Assembly (NCBI GenBank): GCA_942486035.1
Contig: CALNXK010000167.1
Location: 412,501-476,500, forward strand
Origin: Porites lobata
Lineage: Eukaryota > Cnidaria > Anthozoa > Scleractinia > Poritidae
Direction of reading: 5' to 3'
Length of the DNA: 64,000 nt
Position 1 is the first letter of the stretch, and each line of letters opens with the position of its first letter. The notes below the pieces were generated by a model. It did not search any database and was not told the origin of the DNA. It saw nothing but the letters and a program-made list of their open reading frames with translations. A program made the position numbers and the translations under genes. Below, in pieces: positions 31,640 through 43,619 of this stretch.

Positions 31640-34250
31640 AAAACTCCACTGATGTTGTACGAGTCTCTAATTCTTACGTCTCAAAACATGGAGCGTGTGA
31701 CTCCGCAGTATAAAATAAATTCCTTAATTACTGTGCGAGTTAACAATTTGAGTTATTTGTTAAGGCATTGCTTTCTCACTGCTAATAGGTCTTTCATGGT
31801 CTTTTCCGCGCAACACAATACTTCAGCTATCAAAGACTTCCTGAGTGATAACGTGCTTGCTCCAATTTACTATTGTGTCATATCGGGTACCGTCACGAAA
31901 GCATGACTGTTATTATAAAACGCGGGCAATCATGTTTGTTCGAGGCAAGCGCGCGTCAAGATGATCCTAAAAACGGGAAAGAAATTTGGATTGAGTGGAC
32001 ATGAAGACAACTTCAAAGCGTATCAACGGAGTGACTTCTTAGCGAGTCGCCTTGAAGTCAAGTGATCTTTACTAATCTACTGGGCAAGAAGATGCAAAGC
32101 CATATATATGACTTTAAAGGAAGATTTTGAAACCGAAAAGTCCAACCATCAGGTCTTAAATATTCAGCTCGCGGGAGTCAAAATCCAAGTGACCTGTATG
32201 TAATTAAACTTCCGTCAAGAATCCCAGCTCTCAGCTGAAATATGGTAAGAAACAATGAACTAAACTACAGAATAAAACCTATATTCACTGTATACAGCCG
32301 GTCACTTATAACCATATCATTAAATAACAAGAGAATCACCTGTTATTTGTCCTTATTTCGTTGTTCAATTAAGTTGAAGATACTCCACTTTGTATAATTC
32401 ATAGTAAACTGCGCATGCTCTTCAGTAAGTCCGCTTTTGCAGTACGCGTCACAGACTCTACCCGAGTAACACATTCCCACTTAATTTCCTAGGTTCAGGG
32501 ACCCAGCGAGAATATAGTTCAAAACCACTTAGACATAGCATTGTTTAACGTATTTTAGTATTTAAACGGCAGATATAAGCATATTTTTATCCCCTAAAAG
32601 TTCTTCATCTGTTCGGATTTCCTAGCTGAAAGTCTAGTGATCCAAAAATTATAGGGATCAAAACATACCTCTTCGAAAATTTCAGCCACAAAAAAGGCTA
32701 CCGTAAATTCTAGGTGACCCTTTTAGGGTAAAAATCCGTTAAAAATGGGCAATTATACCATTTTTTTAGATGTTCGAAAATCCAAGGAGAGGCAGGCAAG
32801 CAAGAAATTTTACAACAAATGTTCCAAAAATTCTAGTTCTCAAATCGTCTTTCGAACAGATAATTTTCCGAAAATTGACGTTGGGTGCCCCTGTAGGTTC
32901 ATGCTTTGCAAAAACCTCGAACATGATTTCATTTGTTCATTTCAGTACTTGCAGGTTCTAACATCGCGAAGAAGCACCTGTGGGGACAAAGACCTGTCAG
33001 TTTCACTTTTCATTTTCCACCTGGTATCGTACATAACTTCATGCACTTGAAAAGACTAGATTTGATTTTGCCTTTAATGTTGTGGACATCTTATGTAAAA
33101 TAGGGAAATTAATGGCTCATAAATTTTGCAACGCTTTAATTTGTAATTTGACTAATTTAGGAATTGGAAGGACCACACTTATACTGAACTCACCGACAGA
33201 CTATGTCATATGCATTTGTTTAATATATGTATAAAACGAATCAGTACTATATTTCTAGAGTATTAAAATCTATAAATTTCATTTGACCTGTTGTTGAGAA
33301 AACGTAAACGCTAATAACTTCTAAGTTAAATATATTTCATAACAACACTCTTTTGTAGTGTGAAAGATTCTCAAGCCGGGATGAGTTGTTTCGGTTGATG
33401 TGTTGATGCGAAAAGGTAAATTATGGGATACTATACTTCTCCTTACGGTATTATTAAGCTTGTGCGAGTATCACTGTGCGAAAATCTAGGCATTTCCATG
33501 TGCAGTTTTGTCAACGTTTACGGGAGGTCCATGAAAGTTCCATGCTACTATTGATCAGCTTTGTCACGAGGTACATGGACATTCATTTGCGAGTTCCGCT
33601 TGATATCTGAGGCCCGATTCAGGCACCTGAGATCCTGGTGTCTGAATAGGACTTTTATAAGTCAACACTAAGTAGACAACATGGATTTAGATGCTTATAT
33701 CCAAAAAAGCGCTTTTTCAGCTTTATTTTACTGATTTAATGTGAGTCCAGTTCAAACACTCTCTAATACTAGAGCACCCTTCCTACAAAATTGCATGAAG
33801 AGGTAAAATCTTGTTTGACCGTTTGATTCCGAACTTTTGTCTTTTTCAGAAAAAAAAGCTAGTCAGAACAATATTGTAAACCAGTTCGCATATCTTGCTT
33901 CACATGGCCTGAAAATGTGGAGTACGTATGAAGGAAGGAGCGTTTATGTGAAAGAGTGAGCACTCGTTGAACTTATCCTTTAAACATGGCCGTGTACGTT
34001 CTTAGTAATCTTTCAGGAGTGTAAAAATGTTCTGTATTAAAGGAAAACGATGTTACGAAAGAGCAAATGAATACATTTGCAAGGTAAAGTAAACTTTATT
34101 TTAAACGTTCAATTTCATAAACAGATGACCCACTTTTCGTGCACCAAATTTGATTTTGTTTTTTAAGGTTCTCTTAAGATTCGGAATCACTTTTAAGTTC
34201 TTTATTTACATTTTTTAAATCATCTTAGTAAGCTCTGGCGTACGGTGGAT
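31640..34250. other. No gene or clear repeat recognised
   Basis: AT-rich sequence with scattered short open frames on both strands. I see no splice-bounded coding pattern or TIR element that I can defend. Confidence 0.4.
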
Positions 34251-34261
34251 TAATTTCAAGT

Positions 34262-34640
34262 ACCTTTTAATGGGCCTTTTGCGAGGAACATGGAAATTTT
34301 CATGATCCTTTTAGACAGCTTGGTCGCGGCGAGGAACATGGAAATTTCCATGTTCCTTTTAACCAACTTCGTCGCAAGGAACATGAAAATTTCCATATTC
34401 CTTTTAACCAACTTGGTCGTAAGGAACATGGAAGTTTCCATGTTCCTTGCGACAATTTCTTTCAACAAGCTTATCCGAAGGAACGTGGAAATTTCCATGT
34501 TCCTTGCGACAATTCCTTTTAATCAACTTAGGCGAGGGAACATGGAAATTTTCATGTTCTTTTTAACCAGCTTTGTCGCAAGGAACACGGAAATTCCCAT
34601 GTACCTTACGACAAAGCTGGTTGAAAAGAACATGGAAACT
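34262..34640. repeat. Array of eight palindromes (core CATGGAAATTTCCATG)
   Basis: Eight units, 42-58 bp apart, each centred on a version of GGAACATGGAAATTTCCATGTTCC and spaced by variants of ttttaaccaacttggtcgc. The best unit (near 34343) is a perfect 24-nt palindrome. Spacers are similar but not identical, and some are reversed (gacaaagctggtt). A related fragment lies at 30416-30480. Open frames on both strands are repeat shadows. Confidence 0.85.
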
Positions 34641-35312
34641 TTTAACTAGATCTGCCTGAAAATTTCCACTTTCAACTTTTTATAGGAAAGATATACTAAA
34701 ACTATTGATATTTCTGACAGATTGTTTAATTTTTTCCAAAGAGGAATCCTTTGAGGCGTTTCAGCTCTAAAAAAAACTGTAGCTTTAGTCATTTTTGCAC
34801 ATAATTCCCATTTAGGGGGCATTATTTACCCTATTTATTTCCTTTTTGGTAAAAATTTAAAAGTATTTAAAAGTTTCTACCGTAATCTGTTGGCAATTAT
34901 ATTTAATTGGAGTGCCTTCATTTCCACTTTTGAAGATTTAAATAAAGTACTTGCAAGATTTCATAAGATTCTACTTTTTCTTAACCTAACGCAATAATGC
35001 AGTATTTGGCAAAATGTAAGCAATCAAAGTTAAATTGCGACGAAAAACGTTCCACTGTTTCAAAATTTAGCGCAAATAGGTTATTTTTTACCAAATTTTT
35101 TGTATTTTTTTTGTAAAAAATATGACCAAAATCATCCGTTTTTGCAAGAAATGCTACTTTGGAATATCAAGTTTAACTTTGGAACGTGTTCAACATGATC
35201 GACTTTACAGTGTTTGAAAAAAATAATAATAAAAAAAAGACTGAAACTATACCGTCGAATAACCAACATTGTATTGAAAAAAAAAAATTTCCCCTGGAAG
35301 CGTTTTTAATAA

Positions 35313-35400
35313 AACAATTATTCCACTCGCCCTTGTTGGATATGAGATGATTATAGCCAAATCCAACGCACACTCGTGGAATAAATGTTAAATATATCAC
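35313..35400. mobile_element. Foldback MITE family P, copy 3
   Basis: aacaattattccactcg and inner ggatatgagatgattatagcc are present; the right arm is shortened. Confidence 0.7.
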
Positions 35401-35604
35401 TTTATTATATAAACACCAATGAAATACCAGGTGAGCTTTCGCGCGAAAACTTGATTTTCACTTGTGAAAATAAATGTTATCTTCACGTGTGAAAATATCA
35501 CCGTTGCTATGGCTACATAATAGATCGCGTCTTTCACACGAAAAAACTATTAAAGTGAAATGGTTTGGTAGTTCATTGGTGTTTATATAATAAATAGAAC
35601 ATTA

Positions 35605-35788
35605 CATGGCCGCTTGGAGGTACGAAATTTCTCTTCTCGTGTTGAAAAAATATTTCGCTCGTTCGCTGCGCTCACTTGTGAAATAGTTTCAACACTCGAA
35701 GAGTAGCCTGCGTAGCTGGCGCACCCACATAATACCGCCAGCTACGCAGGCTACTCGAAGAGAAATTTCGTATCTCCGCGCGGCCATT
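35605..35788. mobile_element. Foldback element with an inserted smaller palindrome
   Basis: The outer arms are atggccgc...tacgaaatttctcttc and its mirror. A separate palindrome (gtagcctgcgtagctggcg and its mirror, 35703-35754) interrupts one arm and is flanked by a short gaagag/cgaagag repeat. Confidence 0.75.
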
Positions 35789-36019
35789 TAATATCCTCTA
35801 TACATCATCCGCCGAATTCATACTGCGAAGACAATGGCAATTTCGAGGTTAACTTCGAAATTGAACAACGTTTGCTCTTGTAATGAACAAGGGTATTTGA
35901 TCACAGATCAGAGGAGCAAACTCTTTTTCAAAGCTAGTTTAAAGCTGTATGTGATGCTGAAAATCTTTTTAACACCTACGTTTTTTTCTACGAAATTCTG
36001 AAGCAAATATAGTACTTAC

Positions 36020-36093
36020 TTGACAATATGTATACCAACGTAAGCAGGCTGACAGCTTTCCAGAGCATCATCTCTGTTCAGGAGAAATCCGTT
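36020..36093 (-). CDS. Candidate small exon, unassigned
   Basis: 74 nt with acceptor cattgtcaacag and consensus donor gtaagt. Only one frame is open: NGFLLNRDDALESCQPAYVG then IHIV. It needs a phase-0 exon before it, which I could not identify. No family recognised. Confidence 0.35.
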
Positions 36094-36667
36094 CTGTTGA
36101 CAATGAATATTGGTAAAAGAAAGAGATATTAAAGGGAAAGTTTTGCTGTGACGTCCAAACACCCGCTGAAGTAGGTTAAGGTAAGGTTGAACCATTTATG
36201 GCTGAGTGGCATTTAGAACTAGAGCTAGAAGGGATTGTTTCAGTTGTTTGGATAATCAAAGGCTCATGAAAATAGGCCCCTCTCGATCTATTAAAATTTA
36301 GCAGTCCGAGTCGAGTGCATAAATAAGTTATTTTAGAAAATTGTGTTAATTTCCATGTAAGAGAACACAAAAGAAAATGACTAAACATGTCCTCTAAGAC
36401 TCGCTATCATGATGAATTTTAATTTATCGAGAGTGGCCTTTTGGCACTGTTGGCCAGAACCTCTTTAGAACGTCTAATTTGATGATAGGTTCTTGTTTTG
36501 ACAAGCAACATTGTATCAATGGTCTTCATAAAATATAACATTTTCGATGTTCAGATTTTCAATCACGTAACGACGTAATCTGCAAAATGAACATTAACGA
36601 TTTTCCGGTTTGTTCTAACAAAATAAAGCCGGGGAGATTCATCGAGATTTTGTGGGCGTTTTTAATA

Positions 36668-36670
36668 AAA

Positions 36671-36707
<37 letters not shown>

Positions 36708-36780
36708 TATAGCCAACTCGGCGCCTCGTTGGCTATCTACCATCTCATATCCAACGCGCACTCGTGGAATAATTGTTAAC
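36668..36780. mobile_element. Foldback MITE family P, copy 4
   Basis: Both arms intact (aacaattattccactcg / cgtggaataattgtt) with a gcgcc loop between the inner ccaactcg/cgttgg arms. Confidence 0.75.
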
Positions 36781-37639
36781 TAGCGTTATTTGTTACAGGG
36801 GTTATGTAACTGTGAAACTTAAGTGATAAATACCAGAAACGTGACCTGTATGTCTTAGTTTTTAAGAACGTGATTTTTCTGAGCCGTGTAGTCCCGAGGG
36901 TACGTTTCGTACTAAAATCCAAAAACGATCATTGATCAAAATGATCGGAGGGTGGAGTTTTTTGGATCTTATATATTAAACACGGCACACGTAAAACATT
37001 CCGGGCTCGGTATGATTACCGGGACCTGCGAGAAACGGGCCCCTGGCACCCGAAAATAAAAAACAGGAACTCGGAACTGCTGAGCAGGAAGGCCCAGTTC
37101 TGACTTCCGATAGTTGACTTTTCCATTTGGGTTATTAATCAATTTTGATGCCCTTGAAAGATAATATTTTGTGTAATAAAATATTGTCTGGAGAAATTTG
37201 GAGACGTTGGCAGGGCTACAAAAAACAATACAGTTCAGACCACTTTCGACTTCCGACTTCCGACTTCCGAGTCCTTTCGACGTCTCAATCCGAGTAAATA
37301 CTGTAGAATATAACAATACCACAACGTTCACTGAATTCCAGTTGACAAATTAATCTCAAATTAAGAACTAAGCAGAAAAAACCAAGATATTTCCTATAGC
37401 TTACGAAATAACACACTATCTTTTTTCTATCTTAAAGCTAGTTAGTAGGGAAAGACAGAGGAAAGTGAATATATAGCATGAGGATCGACGCAGCTGAGCG
37501 TTTCGCGTTTTCATTTATGTACGGCAATACCCAATTTCGCACAAAAACCCAGTCTACATTTAAGACGAAAATGATAGATTCATCACTCTTGGTAAGGTTA
37601 CACTGAAGCATTCAAGTTACAGTGAAGCATTCAAAATAG

Positions 37640-38700
37640 CTCATGCACGTTGAACGTGCCTATGTTCTGAACTTGCGCTTGGGTTGCAAACGATGACCAG
37701 CGCTAAGAATCTAAAGATTATTTAACCCACGAAAAACGCTTTGTGATTAATGTAGACAACAGGAACATAAATTCTGCATATAAATGTAAAAGACTATTTT
37801 CACCTTTTTGTCTAGGAAAAAATGTTGTAGTCACATAACTTGAACTAAATTTCAAAGGAATTTAAGAGCATTTGCATCTTTCGCATATTTCATTTGACAC
37901 AAATATGGCTTTTATGAACTTCCGTAGAGTGAACAAATCCAAATACTATTTTTAGGTCTCTTTCGATTGTCGCTATGTCAGTAGCAAAGAAATAGAAGTT
38001 AGTAGGCAGTTTAAACTTCAGTAAAAAGTAAAGCATATATGAACTCACACTCACTGACCTGGGTCGTTTTGCTGATGCAGCGTCCTCACACACCGTTGAC
38101 CGGCTTTTTCCCCTTTTCTTTTGTTTTCTAAACTTACGCTTGCGTTCCAAACGATGATCAGCGTTAAGAATCTAAAGACAATCAGTTAACGTGTGAAAAA
38201 CGCTTTGTGACTAATGTAGACAACAGGGAACATAAATTCTTGCTTTTAATTGTAAAATACGACTATTTTCAAATTTCTGTGTTGGAAAATATGTGGTAGT
38301 CACAAAATTTGAACTAAATTTCAATGGAAACTAAGTAGAGCATTTGCATTTTTCACATATTTAATGTGACGCAAATGTGGTCGGTTTTATGAACTGCCAC
38401 AGAGGAGACAAAACCAAATTTTGTTTTTTAGGCCTCATTTGATTGCCCCTGTGTCAATAGTAAAGAAGTAGAAGTAAGCAGTTTAAATTTCAGTTAAAAC
38501 AACGTCTATTTGAACTCACACCCACTAACCTTGGTCGTTTTGCTGGTGCAGCGTCCTCACACACGGTTTGACTTTTTTCCTTTTGCTTTCTAAATTTGCT
38601 GCTTGCGTTGCAAACGATTGAATCTAAAGACAATTTAACCTACATTTAACCGCTTTGCGATTAATGTAGACAACGCCTACATAAACAATCAAGAAGCAAA
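37640..38700. repeat. Tandem triplication of a unit of about 455 bp that contains an exon candidate
   Basis: The acceptor and exon start recur at 37710, 38171 and 38623 (minus strand), 461 and 452 bp apart. The flanking sequence is also shared: tgtagacaaca, gtagtcaca, ttgaactaaatttcaa, agcatttgcat. Copy 1 is truncated within the exon; copy 3 has indels in it. Confidence 0.75.
38059..38171 (-). CDS. Candidate exon (best copy of the triplicated unit)
   Basis: 113 nt with acceptor gtctttag and donor gtcagt. Two frames are open. One reads ILNADHRLERKRKFRKQKKR, strongly basic. The other (phase 2, compatible with the gene B tail exon) ends CVRTLHQQNDP, which is also conserved in the copy at 38530-38623. 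Function unknown. Confidence 0.35.
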
Positions 38701-39356
38701 AATTGCTAGTTTTAGTTTCATCCAATAGCGTCTTCTCAGAAACTAGCTGTGTCGTAGTAGAGTAGTAATTTAAATAAATAATTTGTGCGGGGGATCCACA
38801 ATTAGCTCAATTGTCTATCATTGCTCAGTTCCTTTAAAAGTCAAATGAGGTCACTGCGCTCTCCTTAACAACTTAAACCAATGAAATATTTGCTTCTCGT
38901 GACAGGCTTTCACTAGGCAGGCAAGTGATGTGTCAAAAAATTTTGTATAGGTTTAAATGGCTACAACGTTTTTATTCCCCATTCCTCTTAGAACTATTTA
39001 ACTATTTAACTATTTGTACATTCATAATTTTTCATGAAAATTGTTAGGCTTTGTTAGGTTTTGCAAATATTCTACTTTGTCGCGCTCTATTTCTGGCTAG
39101 AAATGACAACACCATTTAGAATTTTTAATTTGTGTAAGACAACCATTAAGTTTCGACGACAGTCTCCACATAATTTTCCCGTTTTTGTCATAATAGCGAA
39201 GACAAATTGAAAAAAGGGAACAAAACATTACGTGTGTGATTGTCTGGGAAAATAGGGCCACCTGTCCGAAAAATACACTGCGTTTTATACAAGACTTGAA
39301 ACAGGGACGATAACAAATTCCATACAGATTACGTGTGGAGTTCTTACATAAGGAGG
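38700..39356. other. No gene or repeat recognised
   Basis: AT-rich sequence without long open frames, inverted repeats or tandem structure that I can see. Confidence 0.4.
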
Positions 39357-39905
39357 TTAAAGTTTGAATTTGAACACAGGTTTCCAGACTAATCTATTCT
39401 TTTTAATCATATTGGTGGCGGACTCGTCTTGAACAAGAACAACACCCTCCCATAAGGCGTTGCGGGCATGAAGGTAGACTGGTGAACGTATCTTTTGACA
39501 TAACATGTGATAATCATAATCATAATCATAAGACGAGATCTGATAGCAACAACGGCTTACCTTGTGAAGAACAGTTCGAATCTCAAGTGCCAGAAGGTGA
39601 AGCTGCAAGGTTTTGACCACATCAGTGTCCTTGGACGGCGAAGGGCTGGAGAATGTTCGATACTGCAAAGCTCCTGTTGTAAGTCTAGCCCAGGGAGAAG
39701 TGAAACCTCTGATGCGACAGGTTTACTGGCCGTGGGATTCTCGCTATTTAGCTGGAGGCGGGAAATTACGCGTCGAAGGAGGATCTTTTGTCCTACATCA
39801 AAACCCATGTCCGCCAAACCCCGTTCAGTAACTGTGGCAAAAAACGACTTGTAGGTGACCTAGTTCTGTGCCAGAATGTCCACGATTTCCTCAGGGACAT
39901 CGTTA
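39357..39905 (-). pseudogene. SAM-domain-like coding remnant
   Basis: In one frame NDVPEEIVDILAQN, a TAG stop (39860-39862), VTYKSFFATVTERGLADMGF, then DVGQKILLRRVISRL. This follows the helix order of a SAM domain (interaction module) including the L-x-x-M-G-F-x-x-G turn. An acceptor (gccacag) at 39831 and a donor (gtaagc) at 39561 could define an exon that skips the TAG. Another frame stays open beyond the donor to 39357. A decayed gene or a transposon-derived gene is more likely than an intact one. Confidence 0.4.
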
Positions 39906-40138
39906 GAACAAAATGATAAAGGAAAAAGGAGCAGAAGGCTTTTTCTTGCTTTGTCGTTTTGGGAGGCATTACGAGAATTAGATATGCGTAAAGAAATATG
40001 GGTGATACTATGCCAAAATCGGCCACGAAAATATTACGAAGCAAGGGCAATCGCGCAAACTCGCAATTTGCCCAGTGTAATTATATTAAACTGAACGAAC
40101 TACGTATTATAATGCTACTGGATGAAATCTGATACTGT

Positions 40139-40157
40139 AAAATAATAATAATAATAA

Positions 40158-40188
<31 letters not shown>

Positions 40189-40246
40189 AAGAAGAAGAAG
40201 AAGAAGAAGAAGAAGAAGAAGAAGAAGAAGAAGAAGAAGAAGAAGA
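40139..40246. repeat. Microsatellites (AAT)n then (GAA)n
   Basis: A short aat run leads into about 28 perfect gaa triplets ending next to the retrotransposon fragment at 40261. Confidence 0.95.
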
Positions 40247-40260
40247 GCGGAGCGGCTCCA

Positions 40261-40608
40261 GTCTGGTCAACTGTTCCTTCTAATCATGGATTATTTACTT
40301 TGAGTCTCCTCATACTTTCTGGTGATATTTCACTCAACCCAGGACCTCTAAGATATCCATGCGAAATATGTGGCCAACCAGTGAGAAAAACTCGGAGCGC
40401 TATGTGCAAGGAGTGTTCAGTCTGGTTTTACCAAGCATGCTCGTATATTAAAAATTTTAACTTCAAAACCTTGGAGAAGCACCCATCATACGTTAGGTCA
40501 TGTTGCAACTGCGGCCTGACAAGTTTTTCCTCGTCAATGTTTTCATCTGGTATTGTTACCAGTAACAGATTTGATACGTTATCTGACTTTCCTTCTTCCT
40601 CCCCTTGA
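40261..40608 (+). mobile_element. Non-LTR (CR1/L2-like) retrotransposon fragment with 2A-like motif and PHD-like finger
   Basis: A plus-strand frame reads SLLILSGDISLNPGP, the form of 2A-like ribosome-skipping motif found at the N-terminus of many invertebrate non-LTR retrotransposons. A Cys-rich finger follows (CEIC, MCKEC, WFYQAC, CCNC), as in those elements. The canonical D-x-E-x-NPGP is D-I-S-L-NPGP, and the finger's usual His is Gln. The frame ends at 40608 before any endonuclease or reverse transcriptase, so this is a dead fragment. Confidence 0.7.
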
Positions 40609-40609
40609 A

Positions 40610-43110
40610 ACCCAACAGGCACACAAGCTACATCTACCTATTTGTTCCGCCTCGGTTTTCCCCTGCACTTGTCTAGTCCTTCTCATCAGAAGACAGAGCA
40701 AAAGAAAAGAGATATAATGGACAACATCAAGCCGATTAGCATCTTTATTCCGGTACGAATCGCAAAAGTGATATACGGTCCGTAAATTGCATCTCATTAG
40801 AATATTTTCATGGCAAGAGAGCGTAGACACGGTTTGTCGATCCAAAGAGATAACACGAATTGCAAAACTCGTATACTTAAGAGGTGTAGTAGGTTTATTG
40901 CAGGATTTTTTTAACAAAGCTCTTCCGCGCGCGCAGTTCAGCTGTTAGGCCAGGGCGGATAAAGCTTGGGCGGTGAAACGAGCGCTCCGCTCTTCATTTA
41001 ATGTGTGATGCGGAGTAGGACTGGCACGAGCGCTCTTTCCGCGCTTCCGGTGCGCTTCAAGGCCGGCGAAATTTTCCTTTTTGCAAACCGGAAATACTAT
41101 TTTCTTTCTGTACTTTCAGGCTACAATGTTAAATAGATAAATTCGTTTCATAACAATATCAATAAACAGTTGCATATGTTTGTGTCTGTACGTCTACAAG
41201 TCAAACTTGTTGGTCGTATAATGCCAAAATTTGAGTTTAATTTGAAAGTGTTGAATACCTCCTCTTTCCGCTAAATATCACCTAATCGTCTTTCGCCGTT
41301 TCGTTTGCAAAAGCTTAACACTTCTTAACCTCAATTTTTACATATGCTAAAGGAGGATAAATTTATATAACATAACAAAAAATTAGATTGATATATATTG
41401 ATATAGTGGCGTTGTACTTCTTCAAACTTTGCTTCTCGGGTGCAACGCGCCATGGCGATTCGCGCAATGCGTTGCAAATCCGGCAACCGCATGTAAACAA
41501 AATTTATTGAGGTTAGTTGTAAGGTTTTTTCTCCGTTTTTCTCTCTAAAACAAAACAAGGTAAACAGAAAAAACTGAGGGGAAACTAATTTTGAAGTTCC
41601 GAAGAAACAGAAAGACGTCTGAGATGTTTTTTTTAAAATTAAAAAGAAGGATGATGGTGATTGAAATTAGCATATTTTCACCTTGCACGAGCTGCACGCA
41701 CTTATAAAATGCACGTCATCTAGTCATGAAACACAATCTGCTGTCTTTTAGTTTTGCCACGGATGACATGGATGAGATTTTCCTTCGTGTTTTAGACAGT
41801 ACTTAGTTGTTTTTGTTTTGGAATAACATCGCCATTGGCGAGTAGCAGAACGAAAATATAATTCAGTGATAGAGTCATGGAAGTAATAAAAGAACCCCTT
41901 TGAAAGAGATGTTTGTCTACTCCAACTAAACCTCCCGCAAAAAATAGCAACATTTGCCTCTCGGAGACAGCATACCAGCACAAAGGAACGAAGACGAAGT
42001 GCAAGAAAACAATTCAAGCCGCCATAATTCAGTGACAGCGGCAGTATCTAATGTACAAACCACATCATATCGCAAGCCCTGACCGAAGTCGAAAACAACA
42101 CAGGCCACCCAAACGTAGTATGTGTCACTGAATGAATATATTGATATTCACATGGACAAATTAATGCGACGAGTCGTCGAAACCCCCATGAACTAAAATA
42201 ATCCAAAAGTTACAATATAACAAAACAAAGCTAAGATACCTTCAACTGAACGTATCCTTGTCTTTCCTGGCCGGTTTAAGTGGCATTTCGTTGAGTTTCG
42301 CAATTGTAGGTACTATCCACTAAAGAAGAATTAAAGGCTTGCTACAAAACAAACGGACCATCTCCACGCGCCTTCACACGAAGCGCTATAAATTCGAGAA
42401 TAATCGACGAATCCGCTCCAAATTGCCATCGGCTAATCTGCAGGTAACGTGTGCTCCTGCTTCTTGCTCGCTGGCTCCACAAAACCCATCGCAACTGCAC
42501 AATAATTGCTCGCTCATCAACAACCACTGTTGACCTTTTCGCTTCCATATGACCGCAAACTACCAGGTTTAATACAATACGCGACGTGAATATTCAAGCT
42601 TAGCGACCGCGTTCGCGCAACAATGCAGCACTTGCTATGGGAGGGATGGTACTATTGCTTCTAGGTCAATCAATCGGGAAAATAATATTGAAGCCCTTGT
42701 AATTTTTAAAAAGATCCAGTTTGCCCTAGGATCACCGAACAGATACGAATTTTATAGCGGAGTCAAGAAAAATGAGCGGCAGTGGAAAAAGTGAACAAGA
42801 ACATGTACCACATTTCGTCCATAAAAAGTGAAAACCAGGAAGTTTTCTGGACGTTTCACGTTGCAGTCATGCAAATCAACCGCAAGGAAATGTACAAGAA
42901 AGTGTGCTAAAATTAGACCTATTGTTGTTTTTCACAGTTCTGGTCAAGGGTATCCAACGTTTAATTTTTCACATTTCACCCACCGGGTTAGGCTATTTTT
43001 CGTAGAGAGTAAAAAGGAATCCTAAAATTCTCGGATTCAAAAATGTGATGAAAGAAGGAATCTGAAAAATTATCTCCTTCGTAATATGTTAAATTGCATC
43101 TAAAATTTTC
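40610..43110. other. Mixed non-coding DNA with a partial MITE
   Basis: A partial copy of the GGGA(G/C)TTAAGC MITE family lies near 42828-42925 (gtgaaaaccaggaag, ttgcagtcatgcaa). No convincing exon is seen; short open frames near 41750-42540 on both strands have no recognisable motif. Confidence 0.4.
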
Positions 43111-43118
43111 GGGAAAAT

Positions 43119-43254
43119 AACAACAGTGACAACAGCGACAATGGTGACGACAGTGACAACAGCGACAACAGTGAAAACAGGGACAACAGTGATAACAGTG
43201 ACAACGGTGATAACAGTTAAAACAGCGACAACAGTGACAAAGGTGTAAACAGTA
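43119..43254. repeat. Nonamer minisatellite (AG[T/C]GACAAC), array I
   Basis: Degenerate tandem copies of a 9-bp unit, agtgacaac / agcgacaac / ggtgacaac. It ends in cagTA directly against the MITE at 43255. Confidence 0.9.
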
Positions 43255-43619
43255 GGGACTTTAAGATCCAACGACGCTACGGCAACGGGAACGTCGCTTA
43301 AAAAGTGAATTTGCGTTCTTTTAGTCTTTACAGCGATTATTCCTGCCCACTTACTTTGTCAAATGTAGGCGAACCCTCCTAAGGCTGAATGTCAAGTGAC
43401 CATATTCAAGCTCAGAAATAGAAATAAAATTTCTTCGTTGCTTATTTATGTCCTCCTTAAAACGCGAAATTAGGCATTTTCTCGTCGACGTCGTGCAAAA
43501 ACAGGAAAGAAATATACAAAAAAAGCGTCATGCACGTGCAAAGTTGTTGTTTTGCTTATTAAACCTTTTGTTTTTTTGACGTTCTCGTTGCCTTCCGCGT
43601 CGTTGGATCTTAAAGTCCC
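43255..43619. mobile_element. TA-flanked MITE of the GGGA(G/C)TTAAGC family, copy 3, between nonamer arrays
   Basis: GGGACTTTAAGATCCAACGACG at the left is mirrored by CGTCGTTGGATCTTAAAGTCCC at the right; TA precedes and follows. It contains the family words ttaaaaagtgaattt and tgcacgtgcaaag. Confidence 0.85.

Noticed and set aside
34256..34649. CRISPR-like spaced repeats
   Set aside because: The repeats are long palindromes with related spacers in a eukaryotic intergenic region; no unique spacers and no cas genes.
39476..39540. Asp/Tyr repeat within an open frame
   Set aside because: Encoded by an (ATAATC)n microsatellite.
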